From: an uncultured bacterium
GTDB taxonomy: Bacteria; CSSED10-310; CALFER01
Direction of reading: 5' to 3'
NCBI GenBank assembly: GCA_937951895.1
Contig: CALFER010000090.1
Coordinates: 1 to 64,000, forward strand
Length of the DNA stretch: 64,000 nt
In this document: positions 45,756-55,101 of the stretch, one piece after another
How positions within the stretch are numbered: the stretch's first letter is position 1
Layout of the letters: every line of letters starts with the position of its first letter
Position numbers and translations under genes: made by a program
Notes under the pieces: generated by a model
What the model was told of the DNA's origin: nothing
The model's database searches: none
Seen by the model: only the letters and a program-made list of their open reading frames with translations

Positions 45756-46790
45756 TCATTCTCCTGATACTCGAAGCACCTTGGCACCTCGAATGATGCG
45801 TTTTTTCAGTTCAATCAATGCCCGATTCGCATCGAGCAAGTCATATTCCTGCACGTCGGGCCTGACATCCAGATCGCTCGCGATCGATAAAAACTGCCGG
45901 ATATCCTCACGCGTCACATTGGCGACCGACTTGATCTCTTTCTCCATCCATACCTGCTTCTCATAATCCAACGACGACAGAATCCGGATATCGGCTGTTT
46001 CTTTCCTGATCGCGTTCACAACGACACGGCCGCCCGGTCTGAGAAACTGCAGCGCTTTGAGCACGGGTGTCCACACAGGGGTCGTATCGATGGCGGCATC
46101 GAGCATTGCCGGAGGCGTATCCGTGATGTCGCCGGTCCAGTGTGCTCCGAGCGATCGGGCGAAATCCCTCTCCGATTCATTCCGGGCGAACACAAACACA
46201 TGGACGTCCGGTGTCCGGTTTCGGATCAGCTTGAGAACCAGATGGTTGGATGCGCCGAATCCCATCAGGCCGATCGTTCCCGAGCACCGAGCGCCCGTGA
46301 GGTGCCAGCTGCGAAACCCGATTGCGCCGGCACACAGAAGCGGAGCGGCATCCAGATCCGAAATCGACTCCGGAATCGCGACTGCAAAGTGCTCGCGGGC
46401 CAGCATGTATTCGGCATAGCCTCCATGCCGATCCCGACCCGTGGCGCGAAACGCCTCACAGAGATTCTCCTGATGCTCACGACATCGCTCGCACACACCG
46501 CATGCCGATGCAATCCAGCCAACGCCCACCCGATCTCCGCAGTGATGCGCGGTCACACCCGAACCGATGGCGTCGACGATGCCGACAACCTGATGACCCG
46601 GAATCATCGGCAGAGATTCAGGAGCGGTGCGACCTTCGATTTCGTCCAGTTCGGTATGGCAGACGCCGCAGACAAGCACGCGAATCCGAATTTCACCGGA
46701 ACCGGGCTCCGGCACGGGGATCTCGATCAAGCCCAGCGGCGATTGATTATCAGCGATATTGCTTACCTTATGAATTGCCATCGCCCGCAT
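45756..46790 (-). CDS. Zinc-dependent alcohol dehydrogenase
   Basis: A 344-residue MDR-family oxidoreductase. Catalytic zinc ligands are Cys44 (VCHTELDE) and His66 (PGHQVVG); structural zinc ligands are C97, C100, C103 and C111 (ACGVCERC..NLC). The Rossmann part reads GLMGFGASNHLVLKL. The family oxidises or reduces alcohols/aldehydes with NAD(P). Starts at 46790 or 46781; the former overlaps the preceding gene by 23 nt. The substrate cannot be told. Confidence 0.88.
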   Translation of the reverse strand: MRAMAIHKVSNIADNQSPLGLIEIPVPEPGSGEIRIRVLVCGVCHTELDEIEGRTAPESLPMIPGHQVVGIVDAIGSGVTAHHCGDRVGVGWIASACGVCERCREHQENLCEAFRATGRDRHGGYAEYMLAREHFAVAIPESISDLDAAPLLCAGAIGFRSWHLTGARCSGTIGLMGFGASNHLVLKLIRNRTPDVHVFVFARNESERDFARSLGAHWTGDITDTPPAMLDAAIDTTPVWTPVLKALQFLRPGGRVVVNAIRKETADIRILSSLDYEKQVWMEKEIKSVANVTREDIRQFLSIASDLDVRPDVQEYDLLDANRALIELKKRIIRGAKVLRVSGE

Positions 46791-48222
46791 TGGTTGCTTT
46801 CCTTAAAAACCAGTCCAGAATCCAGAGGTCTGCTGAATCGGTATCGTGGACCATGCCTTCGATCTGGGCGTTGTAGACGGCTTCGAGTGGTTCACTGAAG
46901 TGTGGTCCCCCTCGGAGAAACACCGCATCGATCCGGTTGGTTCGAGCGAGTCGGATGAGGTCGCGTCCCTGGAAGACCGGAGGAGCGGGGTGGTGGGTGA
47001 CGCCGAGAGTGTTTGCGCGATCGAGCAGAAAGCGGAGTCCATCGTCGGCGGTGCTTCCGTCCGGCCTCAGCGATGCTCGGGAGTCGGCTTCGACCAGACA
47101 GGCCAGATCGGCGATCGATGCCGGTTCGATTGATTTTGCGAGTCTTCGGATGGCGGCATCGGACACGTGATCGGCAGCCGCAAGCTGCATCGGCCGCATA
47201 TGATGGGATGTCAGGGCGGTCACGAGTTCGAGCGTGCGGGTATGATTCGTGATCCGGCCCAGAAGATTCGTAGCGCGTTCCGTTCCGGCCGCGTCGTGTC
47301 CATAGGATCGGATCGACCCGTCCGGATCGATGGAGGTCGTTGTGGCTTTCCCCAGGTCGTGGCACAGGACGGAAAGTCCGAGATACCAGCGCTGATCATC
47401 GCTGAGGGCATCGCGTCCGGCGATGTCCAGGAATCGGCTGAGCGCGAGTGCTGTGTGTTCGAATGCATCGCCCTCCGAGTGAAATCGGGGATCCTGCTGG
47501 ATTCCGGAGAGGTCGGCGAGTTCAGGGAACAGTGCGCGGAGGATACCGGTATCACGCGCGAATCGCATGGCCTGGACGATTGCATCCGGACGACCCCGCG
47601 TGAGGAGTTTCCGGATCTCCTCCCCGATCCGCTCCCGCGGCAGGGTTGCGAGTAATCCTTCGCCGACCATCTCCCGGCACAGCACGCGGGTTCCCTCGTG
47701 GATCTCGAACCCGAACCGCGCGGAAAACTGCACGATTCTCAATACCCGGAGCGGGTCTTCGCGAAATCTCGGTCCGACATGTCTGAGAATCCCCTGATGA
47801 AGATCCGAGCGGCCGTCGAACGGATCGATGATATCCCCGTTGAGCGGATCATAGCTGATGGCATTGATTGTGAGATCCCGGCGCGATGCCGCTTCCATGA
47901 AGCTCATGGAGGGGTCCGCCTGCACGCTGAACGAGGTGTGACTGCATCCTTCCTGGATTTCGCGGCGGGGCACCGAGACATCGATGGTTTGTCCGTTTGC
48001 GAGCGTGACTTTCAGTACGGCGAAGGCGGCGCCGACGAGCATGACATGTCCGTGTCTCCGGCAGATCGATTTGAGTTGGAGGGGATCGATGCCGAAGACT
48101 TCGACATCGAGATCTTTCATGGGGAGGCCGAGCAGGTGATCGCGAACGGCGCCGCCGACCAGCAGGGCGCGTCCGCCATGATCGGAAACATCGGTCAGAA
48201 AGGTTGTCAGTGCTTCGTCCAT
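46768..48222 (-). CDS. tRNA CCA-nucleotidyltransferase/poly(A) polymerase family protein with HD domain
   Basis: A 484-residue class II nucleotidyltransferase. The head has LLVGGAVRDHLLG (GGAVRD 23-28) and the metal-binding KDLDVEVFG (D37, D39); then RRDLTINAISY, FREDPLRVLRIVQF and LPRERIGEEI, all standard for CCA-adding or A-adding enzymes. A C-terminal HD phosphohydrolase-like domain includes LCHDLGKATTT. It likely repairs tRNA 3' ends, but CCA versus A-only activity cannot be decided by eye. First gene of a five-gene overlapping operon. Confidence 0.88.
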   Translation of the reverse strand: MDEALTTFLTDVSDHGGRALLVGGAVRDHLLGLPMKDLDVEVFGIDPLQLKSICRRHGHVMLVGAAFAVLKVTLANGQTIDVSVPRREIQEGCSHTSFSVQADPSMSFMEAASRRDLTINAISYDPLNGDIIDPFDGRSDLHQGILRHVGPRFREDPLRVLRIVQFSARFGFEIHEGTRVLCREMVGEGLLATLPRERIGEEIRKLLTRGRPDAIVQAMRFARDTGILRALFPELADLSGIQQDPRFHSEGDAFEHTALALSRFLDIAGRDALSDDQRWYLGLSVLCHDLGKATTTSIDPDGSIRSYGHDAAGTERATNLLGRITNHTRTLELVTALTSHHMRPMQLAAADHVSDAAIRRLAKSIEPASIADLACLVEADSRASLRPDGSTADDGLRFLLDRANTLGVTHHPAPPVFQGRDLIRLARTNRIDAVFLRGGPHFSEPLEAVYNAQIEGMVHDTDSADLWILDWFLRKATNAGDGNS

Positions 48223-48392
48223 GGGTCGTTTTCCACCGAGCATGCATCATCATCGCGAAGGCATGCATTGTCAAGGATCCACTCCGCAAACAAGTTGTTG
48301 AACCGCGTTTTTTTCGTTAATGTGTTTTGTTTGTGCAGTCCAGTCAGTTATTCGGACTGCGGTGATTCAACGTTTTGAAGGAAGAGGTTTCA
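48223..48392. promoter_or_regulatory. Divergent intergenic region between the CCA-type gene and glgP
   Basis: This gap holds a perfect -35 on the minus strand (TTGACA, 48274-48269) with only a weak -10 17 nt on, and a plus-strand candidate TTGTTG (48295-48300)/17 nt/TAATGT (48318-48323). A 7-bp inverted repeat GCAGTCC (48335-48341) and GGACTGC (48354-48360) lies just downstream of the latter, in the glgP leader, and could be an operator. The octamer GCATGCAT occurs twice (around 48241 and 48261). Confidence 0.4.
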
Positions 48393-50966
48393 ATGAGAAT
48401 CAAGCCGTTCCTCGTGCACACCAACATCCCGGATCGCCTTCAACATCTTCGTGAATTAGCCATGAACCTCTGGTTTTCATGGAACACCGAAGCCCTCGAC
48501 CTCCTCATCCGGCTCGGCTACAAACCCAGTCAGACCTCGAAGATCGACTACTGGGAGGAGTCGGATCAGAACCCCGTCAAGATGCTCGGTCTCCTGCCAC
48601 AAAAGGAATTCATTGAAGCGTGCAACGACGAAAGCTTTCTGTCGAATCTCGATCGAGTCTATTCCCGTTTTCAGGAGTATCTGACGCGTAAGGCCTGGTT
48701 TGCTCGGAACTACCCCGGGGATAAAGATTTTCTGGTCGCATACTTCTCCTGCGAATACGGATTGGACGAATGCCTGCCGGTCTACAGCGGAGGTCTCGGC
48801 ATCCTCTCCGGTGATCACCTCAAATCCTCCAGCGATCTCGGAATCCCGCTCGTCGGCATCGGACTCCTCTACCAGGAAGGCTACTTTCAGCAGTATCTGA
48901 ACAACGACGGGTTTCAGCAGGAGCGGTATCCGACGAACGATTGGTACAATATGCCCGTCACACAGGAGACCGATGCGAACGGCCGGCCGATTCAGATCAG
49001 TGTCGAATTGGAGGATGAGGAGGTGCATGTGCGCGTCTGGCGCGTCCAGGTTGGACGGACGCCGCTGTATCTTCTGGATACGAATTTTCCCGAGAACGAT
49101 CCGGAGTATCGGAAGATCACGAGCCGGTTGTACGGTGGAGACCGTGAGATGCGGATCCGGCAGGAGATCGTCCTGGGCATCGGTGGCGTACGCGCACTCG
49201 ATGCGCTCGGAATCACGCCCACCGTGTATCATATCAACGAGGGCCATTCGGCGTTCCTGGCGATCGAACGCATCCGTCAGCTCATGGATGCGCACGATGT
49301 GACATTTTCCGAAGCGTTCGAGATCGTATGGGCATCAAATGCTTTCACGACACATACTCCGGTTCCGGCCGGAAACGAAACATTCTCGATCGACCTGATC
49401 CAGAAGTATTTCACGACCTACTCCAAGGACATCGGCATGACGATCGACCAGTTCATCGAGTTCGGGCAGGAAAAACCCGGCAAGTCACCGGTGTTTTCGA
49501 TGACCGTGCTCGCACTCCGGATGTCCGCGTTTTGCAATGGCGTCTCGAAACTCCACGGAGACACCTCGCGCAGAATGTGGCAATTCCTGTGGCCGGATCT
49601 GCCACTCGACGAAGTGCCGATCACGAGCATCACCAACGGTATTCACACGATGTCCTGGATCAGCAACGGCATGCGGGATCTTTTCGAGCGTTACATCGGT
49701 CCGCAGTTTCGCGAGGAACCCGAAAATGTGGCGCTCTGGGACCGGGTGGACAACATACCGGACAACGAACTCTGGCGGGTGCATCAGATCCGTCGCGAGC
49801 GTCTGATCGCCTTTACGCGAAAACGTCTGGTGCGCCAGTTGCGAAGGAGGGGTGCGAGTCCGGGTGAGGTTCGTCCCGCCGAGGAAGTGCTCGATCCGCA
49901 TGCCCTGACCATTGGCTTTTCGCGCCGTTTCGCGAGCTACAAGCGGGCGTCGCTCCTGTTCACCGATCTCGACCGGCTCGCGGCTATCCTCAATCACACC
50001 GATCGGCCCGTCCAGATCATCTTCGCCGGGAAGGCGCACCCGCAAGACAACCCGGGAAAGGAACTGATCCGTCAGATCATCAAGGTTGCGAACATGCCGC
50101 AGTTCCGCGATCGGGTGGTCTTCATCGAGAATTACGATATTTGCGTTGCCCGCTATCTGATTCAGGGAACGGATATCTGGCTCAACACCCCCAGACGCCC
50201 GCTCGAGGCCTCCGGAACATCCGGAATGAAAGCCGCCCTCAACGGCGCGCTCAATGTCAGCGTCCTGGACGGATGGTGGGTCGAAGGCAATGGTGAACTC
50301 AATGGATGGGCAATCGGCTCGGGTGAGGAGTATCGGGACGCCGAGATTCAGGACGAGATCGAGAGTGAAGCGCTCTACAGATTGCTCGAAAACGACATCA
50401 TTCCGACGTTCTATGAACGGGACAGGGCGGGACTCCCGCGACAGTGGATCCGCATGATGAAATCCTCGATCAAGAATCTCGGATCTTACTTCAACACCCA
50501 CCGCATGCTGATCGACTACACCCAGAGTTCCTACATCAATGCCTCGCATGCGCATGCCGCTCTGTTATCCGATCAGTGCAAAGCCGCACGGGAACTCGCG
50601 CAATGGCGAGACCGCATCACGAGGGCCTGGTCGCAGGTCGCCATCGGCAACGGCACACTCGACCGTGAAACTGATATCAAATCTGGCGACCAGGTCGGGA
50701 TCAGCGCCCGGGTATGGCTCGGATTCCTCTCCCCGCAGGATGTCAGTGTCGAGGTCTATTTCGGGCGGCTGGACAGCGATGATGAGTTTATCGACGGTGA
50801 GATCATCCCGATGCAGCCTGCGGGACAGTCGGATGGGGCCGTGCTGTATCGCGGATTGATCAACGTGCGCTATCACGGCCGCTGCGGCTATGCGATCCGT
50901 GTGCTCCCCAGACACCCGAATCTCGTGCATCCCTACACGCCATCATTGATCCGCTGGGAAAAGTAA
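48393..50966 (+). CDS. glgP: Alpha-glucan (glycogen) phosphorylase
   Basis: An 857-residue GT35 enzyme releasing glucose-1-phosphate from glycogen or maltodextrin. It belongs to the branch with an N-terminal DUF3417-type segment (LRELAMNLWFSWN). PVYSGGLGILSGDHLKSSSDLG and YHINEGHSAFLA are typical, and the PLP Lys is in EASGTSGMKAALNG (K613). GAGG lies 6 nt before MRIKPFLV at 48393; a possible start at 48375 adds six residues. The 3' end is overlapped by 107 nt by the convergent OlsF-like gene. Confidence 0.93.
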   Translation: MRIKPFLVHTNIPDRLQHLRELAMNLWFSWNTEALDLLIRLGYKPSQTSKIDYWEESDQNPVKMLGLLPQKEFIEACNDESFLSNLDRVYSRFQEYLTRKAWFARNYPGDKDFLVAYFSCEYGLDECLPVYSGGLGILSGDHLKSSSDLGIPLVGIGLLYQEGYFQQYLNNDGFQQERYPTNDWYNMPVTQETDANGRPIQISVELEDEEVHVRVWRVQVGRTPLYLLDTNFPENDPEYRKITSRLYGGDREMRIRQEIVLGIGGVRALDALGITPTVYHINEGHSAFLAIERIRQLMDAHDVTFSEAFEIVWASNAFTTHTPVPAGNETFSIDLIQKYFTTYSKDIGMTIDQFIEFGQEKPGKSPVFSMTVLALRMSAFCNGVSKLHGDTSRRMWQFLWPDLPLDEVPITSITNGIHTMSWISNGMRDLFERYIGPQFREEPENVALWDRVDNIPDNELWRVHQIRRERLIAFTRKRLVRQLRRRGASPGEVRPAEEVLDPHALTIGFSRRFASYKRASLLFTDLDRLAAILNHTDRPVQIIFAGKAHPQDNPGKELIRQIIKVANMPQFRDRVVFIENYDICVARYLIQGTDIWLNTPRRPLEASGTSGMKAALNGALNVSVLDGWWVEGNGELNGWAIGSGEEYRDAEIQDEIESEALYRLLENDIIPTFYERDRAGLPRQWIRMMKSSIKNLGSYFNTHRMLIDYTQSSYINASHAHAALLSDQCKAARELAQWRDRITRAWSQVAIGNGTLDRETDIKSGDQVGISARVWLGFLSPQDVSVEVYFGRLDSDDEFIDGEIIPMQPAGQSDGAVLYRGLINVRYHGRCGYAIRVLPRHPNLVHPYTPSLIRWEK

Positions 50967-52677
50967 TCCATCGGGAATACGCAGCATTACCCATCAGTTT
51001 CTGCATCATCGCCCGAGGTGCATCCGCCAGATCTACAGCGACAAGCGCATCCGTTGTGTGATTGAAGCGCGGATCGACATTGAACTGAACGATCTTACCT
51101 CCCAGATTCAAATACTGACGCACGAGAACCGGTATTTCGGCAGATTCCGGATCGATGTCAGCGATCACCTCAGATAACTCATCGATCGAACGAACGAACT
51201 CAACGATCGACCGGTCATCCTGCATGAATCGCCGACGCCAGCGATACGGGTTTCGTGGTTTGACGAAGGAATGCAGATCGGTATGAAAATGGTGCATTTT
51301 CAGATAAGCGAGAATCAGTTGGACAGTGCGGTGATGATATCTGGGTGAGATACTGACAACGCCGAACAGATATCGGTATTGCGGATTTTCAGAAAGGTAG
51401 CAGGCGATACCCTTCCAAAGCAAAAAGAGCGGCCAGAAGGATTTCTGAAACTCAGGAAGCACAAAAGAACGTCCCAATTCAATTGAAGGTGTTTTAAAAA
51501 GTGGCATCCCGGGGCTGAATTTAAAGAGCGTAGACGTATAAATACCAACCATCCCCCTGAGTCTCAGTTGTTCATCGACAAGACCCATCCGGTATCCACC
51601 CGCTATGCGTCCTGCGTCATTGTTCCAAAGGATCACATGCAGATAATCCGAGTCGAATCGATCGAGATCAACCGGATGACCGGTACCTTCACCGGCCATT
51701 CTGAAGGTGAACTCACGCAGCAGTCCAATTTCGGAAATCGCATGCGGCGCGGCGCGTGAGGTGGTCAGAAACACCTCATAGTCTCCTCCCCCCACAAGCC
51801 ATCGCGAACCTTTGGAATTACGCAGTTCAGATTCAATCCGGTGCAGAACATCTCGATCTGAGGCTGGCGATAATGTCGCATCTGTTGATTGGATTTTCGA
51901 GTATCGAACAGCATCTGGTTTCATGGATACCTGGTGACCGAGGCAATACGTTCGAGCTCTGAGGTACGATGTTGTCATATCCTGATGCTCTTGACGATTC
52001 TGGAGATCCAACGCAATCGGACGGCCGATTCTCACGCTGATTTTCCGGCGCACTTTATTCATCAGTTCATGGGGAAGCATCAAGGTGCGCAGGCGGGGGT
52101 GTATAAGACCGAGAAGGTGAAACGGGAGACTATTCGATCCGGCGATATATACAGGGATGACAGTTGCAGCAGTCCGCGCGATAAGACGAGCCGCGAAATT
52201 TTTCCAGGGAGGGTCCGTAATCCTTCGCTCTTTGAGACGCAGATGGGAAACCTCGCCGGCTGGAAAGAGTGCAAGAAGGCCATTGTTTCCAACGTGCTCG
52301 ACAGCTTTCCGGATCGAAACCGTGTTGAAGCGGACTGATTCGTGGGATTCAAATGGATCGATCCAGAAGAAGAACGGTTGGAGTTCTGGGATGATGCTGA
52401 GCCATTTATTGGCGAGCATTTTTGAATCGTGGCGACGCCTTTTCAGAAGCAGCGCAAGGATTAACCCTTCAATCGCCCCGAATGGATGATTGGCGACAAC
52501 GATGACAGGTCCCTCCTGCGGAATTCGCTCGAGTTGCTCAGATGGACAATCGATTGTGACTTCGAGTTCACGAAGTGCGCGTTCGATAAACGCAGGACCG
52601 CTAGCATTGGGCATCTGAACTCGCGCATATGTCTTTCTCAGCTTTCCAGGTACCGGTATCCTTGCCGCAATATTCAT
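50860..52677 (-). CDS. Bifunctional ornithine-lipid synthase-like protein (OlsF type: PlsC-like + GNAT-like)
   Basis: A 605-residue two-domain protein. Residues 40-260 form a lysophospholipid acyltransferase-like domain (VIVVANHPFGAIEGL with H64 and E70, where D is more usual; ALFPAGEVS). Residues 290-520 resemble OlsB-type N-acyltransferases (GGGDYEVFLTTSRAA, ISEIGLLREFTFRMAGEGTG, IELGRSFVLPEFQ). Such fusions make ornithine lipids in Serratia and others. The last about 35 residues (GSMMACRDARDSG...) are read antisense to glgP and look unrelated to the domain, as though the original stop was lost. Confidence 0.82.
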   Translation of the reverse strand: MNIAARIPVPGKLRKTYARVQMPNASGPAFIERALRELEVTIDCPSEQLERIPQEGPVIVVANHPFGAIEGLILALLLKRRRHDSKMLANKWLSIIPELQPFFFWIDPFESHESVRFNTVSIRKAVEHVGNNGLLALFPAGEVSHLRLKERRITDPPWKNFAARLIARTAATVIPVYIAGSNSLPFHLLGLIHPRLRTLMLPHELMNKVRRKISVRIGRPIALDLQNRQEHQDMTTSYLRARTYCLGHQVSMKPDAVRYSKIQSTDATLSPASDRDVLHRIESELRNSKGSRWLVGGGDYEVFLTTSRAAPHAISEIGLLREFTFRMAGEGTGHPVDLDRFDSDYLHVILWNNDAGRIAGGYRMGLVDEQLRLRGMVGIYTSTLFKFSPGMPLFKTPSIELGRSFVLPEFQKSFWPLFLLWKGIACYLSENPQYRYLFGVVSISPRYHHRTVQLILAYLKMHHFHTDLHSFVKPRNPYRWRRRFMQDDRSIVEFVRSIDELSEVIADIDPESAEIPVLVRQYLNLGGKIVQFNVDPRFNHTTDALVAVDLADAPRAMMQKLMGNAAYSRWITFPSGSMMACRDARDSGVWGAHGSHSRSGRDSAR

Positions 52678-52768
52678 GCGTCATTCCTCCCATGCGTATC
52701 ATGAGCGGATCAGATTCAATGATCGTGAGAATCTCGCAAGATTTTCCACATCCAATCAAACCTCGCTC

Positions 52769-52798
52769 TTGACCGCCGCCGAACACGCTTTCTATATT
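52769..52798 (+). promoter_or_regulatory. Candidate promoter of the ygeY gene
   Basis: TTGACC (52769-52774), 18-nt spacer, TATATT (52793-52798), 25 nt before the ygeY ATG in the divergent gap (52678-52822) with the OlsF-like gene. Confidence 0.58.
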
Positions 52799-52822
52799 GG
52801 AAGGATTGCAAGGAGGTTCATC

Positions 52823-54019
52823 ATGATTGAGATTCAAAAACAGCGTCAGGAGATCGAAACCAATGTGTCCCAGTTTCTGGGAGATATGATCCGAATCCCC
52901 TCGACCAGCGGGAATGAAGGAGGCGTGATCCATCGCATCGCTTCCGAAATGAAAACGGTCGGATTCGATGATGTCAGAATCGATCCATTCGGGAATGTCA
53001 TCGGAAGAATCGGATCAGGGCCTCGCCTGATTGCTTTCGATGCGCATGTCGATACGGTGGATGTCGGAAACCGGAGCCTGTGGGAATTCGACCCGTTTTC
53101 AGGTCACATCCGGGACGGATTTGTCTGGGGTCGCGGCGCATCCGATCAGGAAGGCGGCATGGCATCCATGGTCCACGCCGGATGGCTCATGAAGAAATAC
53201 GGTCTTCTCGATCCCGAATTCACGGTGCTCATGACCGGAACCGTCTCGGAGGAAGATTGCGATGGATTGTGCTGGCGATACCTGATCGAGAAGGAGGGGA
53301 TTCGGCCGGAACTGGTCGTGGTTACAGAACCGACGGACTGCCGATTGTATCGCGGACAGCGGGGACGGATGGAAATCACGGCGACCATGCCGGGAGTCAG
53401 CTCGCATGGATCCGCTCCGGAACGCGGCGACAACGCGATCATCAAGATGGCCGAGATCATCCGGCAGGTCCCTTCGCTGGCTAAGCGTCTGGGTGTCGAC
53501 GAGTTTCTCGGGAAAGGCTCCATCACGATCAGTCAGGCCACATCGACCGCCCCCTCCCTGTGCTCGGTGGCGGACTCCTGCCAGATCTACTTCGATCGCC
53601 GGCTGACCTGGGGAGAAACACCGGATCACGCGGTCGAGGAAATCCGGAAGCTCGATCCGACCGGACAACTCAAGGTCGAGGTTCCCGAGTATACGACTCC
53701 GACGCACACCGGACTGGTGTATCCGGTCGTAAAGGAGTTTCCCGCCTGGAAGACACCCGAGTCGCATGCATCGGTGCAGGCCGGTATCCGGACATTCAGC
53801 GAACTGTTCGGCCGTCCCGTCGAGGTCGGCCGCTGGACGTTCTCGACGAACGGCGTGGCGATTTCCGGAGTGCACCGGATTCCGTGCATCGGATTCGGAC
53901 CGGGGCGCGAGGAATGGGCGCACGCGCCGAACGAGCGGATCGCGATCGAACAACTCACGATGGCGGCCCTGTTTTATGCGTACTTCCCGTCGTTTTATCT
54001 GAAGGCCTGTCGCGGGTGA
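52823..54019 (+). CDS. ygeY: YgeY-like M20 metallohydrolase (selenium-metabolism-linked)
   Basis: A 398-residue M20 family zinc peptidase/deacylase. Zinc and catalytic sites: FDAHVDTVDVG (HxD, about 82-84), GRGASDQEGG with the bridging Asp, TVSEEDCDG with the general-base Glu pair, and a VVTEPTDC segment followed by a dimerisation domain. The family is named for co-occurrence with selenium-dependent molybdenum hydroxylases, and the next gene is ygeW. Ideal AGGAGG 6 nt before the ATG. In purine breakdown it may cleave a ureido or diaminopropionate-type intermediate. Confidence 0.87.
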   Translation: MIEIQKQRQEIETNVSQFLGDMIRIPSTSGNEGGVIHRIASEMKTVGFDDVRIDPFGNVIGRIGSGPRLIAFDAHVDTVDVGNRSLWEFDPFSGHIRDGFVWGRGASDQEGGMASMVHAGWLMKKYGLLDPEFTVLMTGTVSEEDCDGLCWRYLIEKEGIRPELVVVTEPTDCRLYRGQRGRMEITATMPGVSSHGSAPERGDNAIIKMAEIIRQVPSLAKRLGVDEFLGKGSITISQATSTAPSLCSVADSCQIYFDRRLTWGETPDHAVEEIRKLDPTGQLKVEVPEYTTPTHTGLVYPVVKEFPAWKTPESHASVQAGIRTFSELFGRPVEVGRWTFSTNGVAISGVHRIPCIGFGPGREEWAHAPNERIAIEQLTMAALFYAYFPSFYLKACRG

Positions 54020-54045
54020 ACCGGATTTAACTCGTAATGCATTCA

Positions 54046-54074
54046 TTTGATTGACTTCATCTTCATGTTATGAT
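54046..54074 (+). promoter_or_regulatory. Candidate promoter before ygeW
   Basis: TTTGAT (54046-54051), 17-nt spacer, TATGAT (54069-54074) in the 95-nt gap between ygeY and ygeW. The -10 is strong and the -35 moderate. Confidence 0.45.
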
Positions 54075-54114
54075 GCACGAGGTCACTCAACGGACTTTAT
54101 ACAAGGAGGAGCGG

Positions 54115-55101
54115 ATGCAGACATTGTTCAGAAACAAACACCTGATCACTCTTCAGGAATGGACACGCGAAGAAATCGACACCCTGCTCGAAACATCCAA
54201 ACACCTCAAACTGATGTTTGCGATGGGTCAGCCGCACCGGTATCTGCAGGATAAAACCGCGTTCATGATCTTCTTCGAGCAGTCGACACGGACTCGGAAT
54301 TCCGTGGAAGCCGGCATCACCCAACTCGGCGGACATGCCCATGATCTGACACCGGACAAGATGCAGTTGTCTCATGGTGAGTCGGCGAAGGATACCGCGA
54401 TGGTGCTGTCTCGATTCGGTCATGGCATTGCAATCCGGAATTGTTTTTATGGAATCGGCAACAAGTATCTCCGGGAAGTCGCTCACTACAGCTCAATCCC
54501 GATCATCAATCTCCAGGATGATCTCTATCACCCGCTTCAGGCATTGGCCGATCTGATGACCATCCAGGAAAAGTTCGGCTCCACGCAGGGGCTCAAAGTC
54601 ACGATTTCATGGGCATATGCCACCTCTCATGCGAAACCGCTCTCCGTTCCGTTATCCCAGATCCTTCTGTTCACGCGTTACGGGATGGATGTCACGGTGG
54701 CCGCACCGAAGGAATTCCCCCTGCTTCCGGATCTGGTGGCTCAAGCTGATCAAAATGCACAACAGCACGGCGGCAAACTGTCGTTCGTCGACAATATGGA
54801 CGAGGGGTTCAAGGGCGCTCACGTCGTGATCCCGAAAAACTGGGGTGGGTTCGCCTGCACGCAGGATCCCAAGGAAATGTCCGCGAATCTTGAAAAGTAC
54901 AAGAGCTGGATCTGCAACGAACAACGCATGGCACTTGCATCGAAGGACGTCGTCTACATGCATGCTCTCCCGGCGGACCGTGGAAAGGAAGTCACCGACG
55001 CGGTCATCGACGGACCACACTCGATAATCTATGACGAGGCCGAAAATCGACTGCATACCGTCAAGGCCGTCATGGCGCTGACCATGGGAGGCCGTCCCTG
55101 A
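54115..55101 (+). CDS. ygeW: YgeW-like knotted carbamoyltransferase
   Basis: A 328-residue aspartate/ornithine carbamoyltransferase-fold enzyme. Carbamoyl-phosphate site: FFEQSTRTRNSVEAG (S57-T60); HPLQALADLMT (H139PLQ142); the C-terminal HALPADRGKEVT loop replaces the OTCase HCLP motif and suits the YgeW group. YgeW acts in purine catabolism with YgeX, YgeY and SsnA; the true substrate in this organism is unknown. AGGAGGAGCGG precedes the ATG. An earlier ATG at 54070 lies on the promoter-like element. Confidence 0.9.
   Translation: MQTLFRNKHLITLQEWTREEIDTLLETSKHLKLMFAMGQPHRYLQDKTAFMIFFEQSTRTRNSVEAGITQLGGHAHDLTPDKMQLSHGESAKDTAMVLSRFGHGIAIRNCFYGIGNKYLREVAHYSSIPIINLQDDLYHPLQALADLMTIQEKFGSTQGLKVTISWAYATSHAKPLSVPLSQILLFTRYGMDVTVAAPKEFPLLPDLVAQADQNAQQHGGKLSFVDNMDEGFKGAHVVIPKNWGGFACTQDPKEMSANLEKYKSWICNEQRMALASKDVVYMHALPADRGKEVTDAVIDGPHSIIYDEAENRLHTVKAVMALTMGGRP

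Noticed and set aside
54051..54074. TTGACT with TATGAT as a promoter with 12-nt spacing before ygeW
   Set aside because: The spacing is too short; TTTGAT with 17 nt to the same -10 was preferred.
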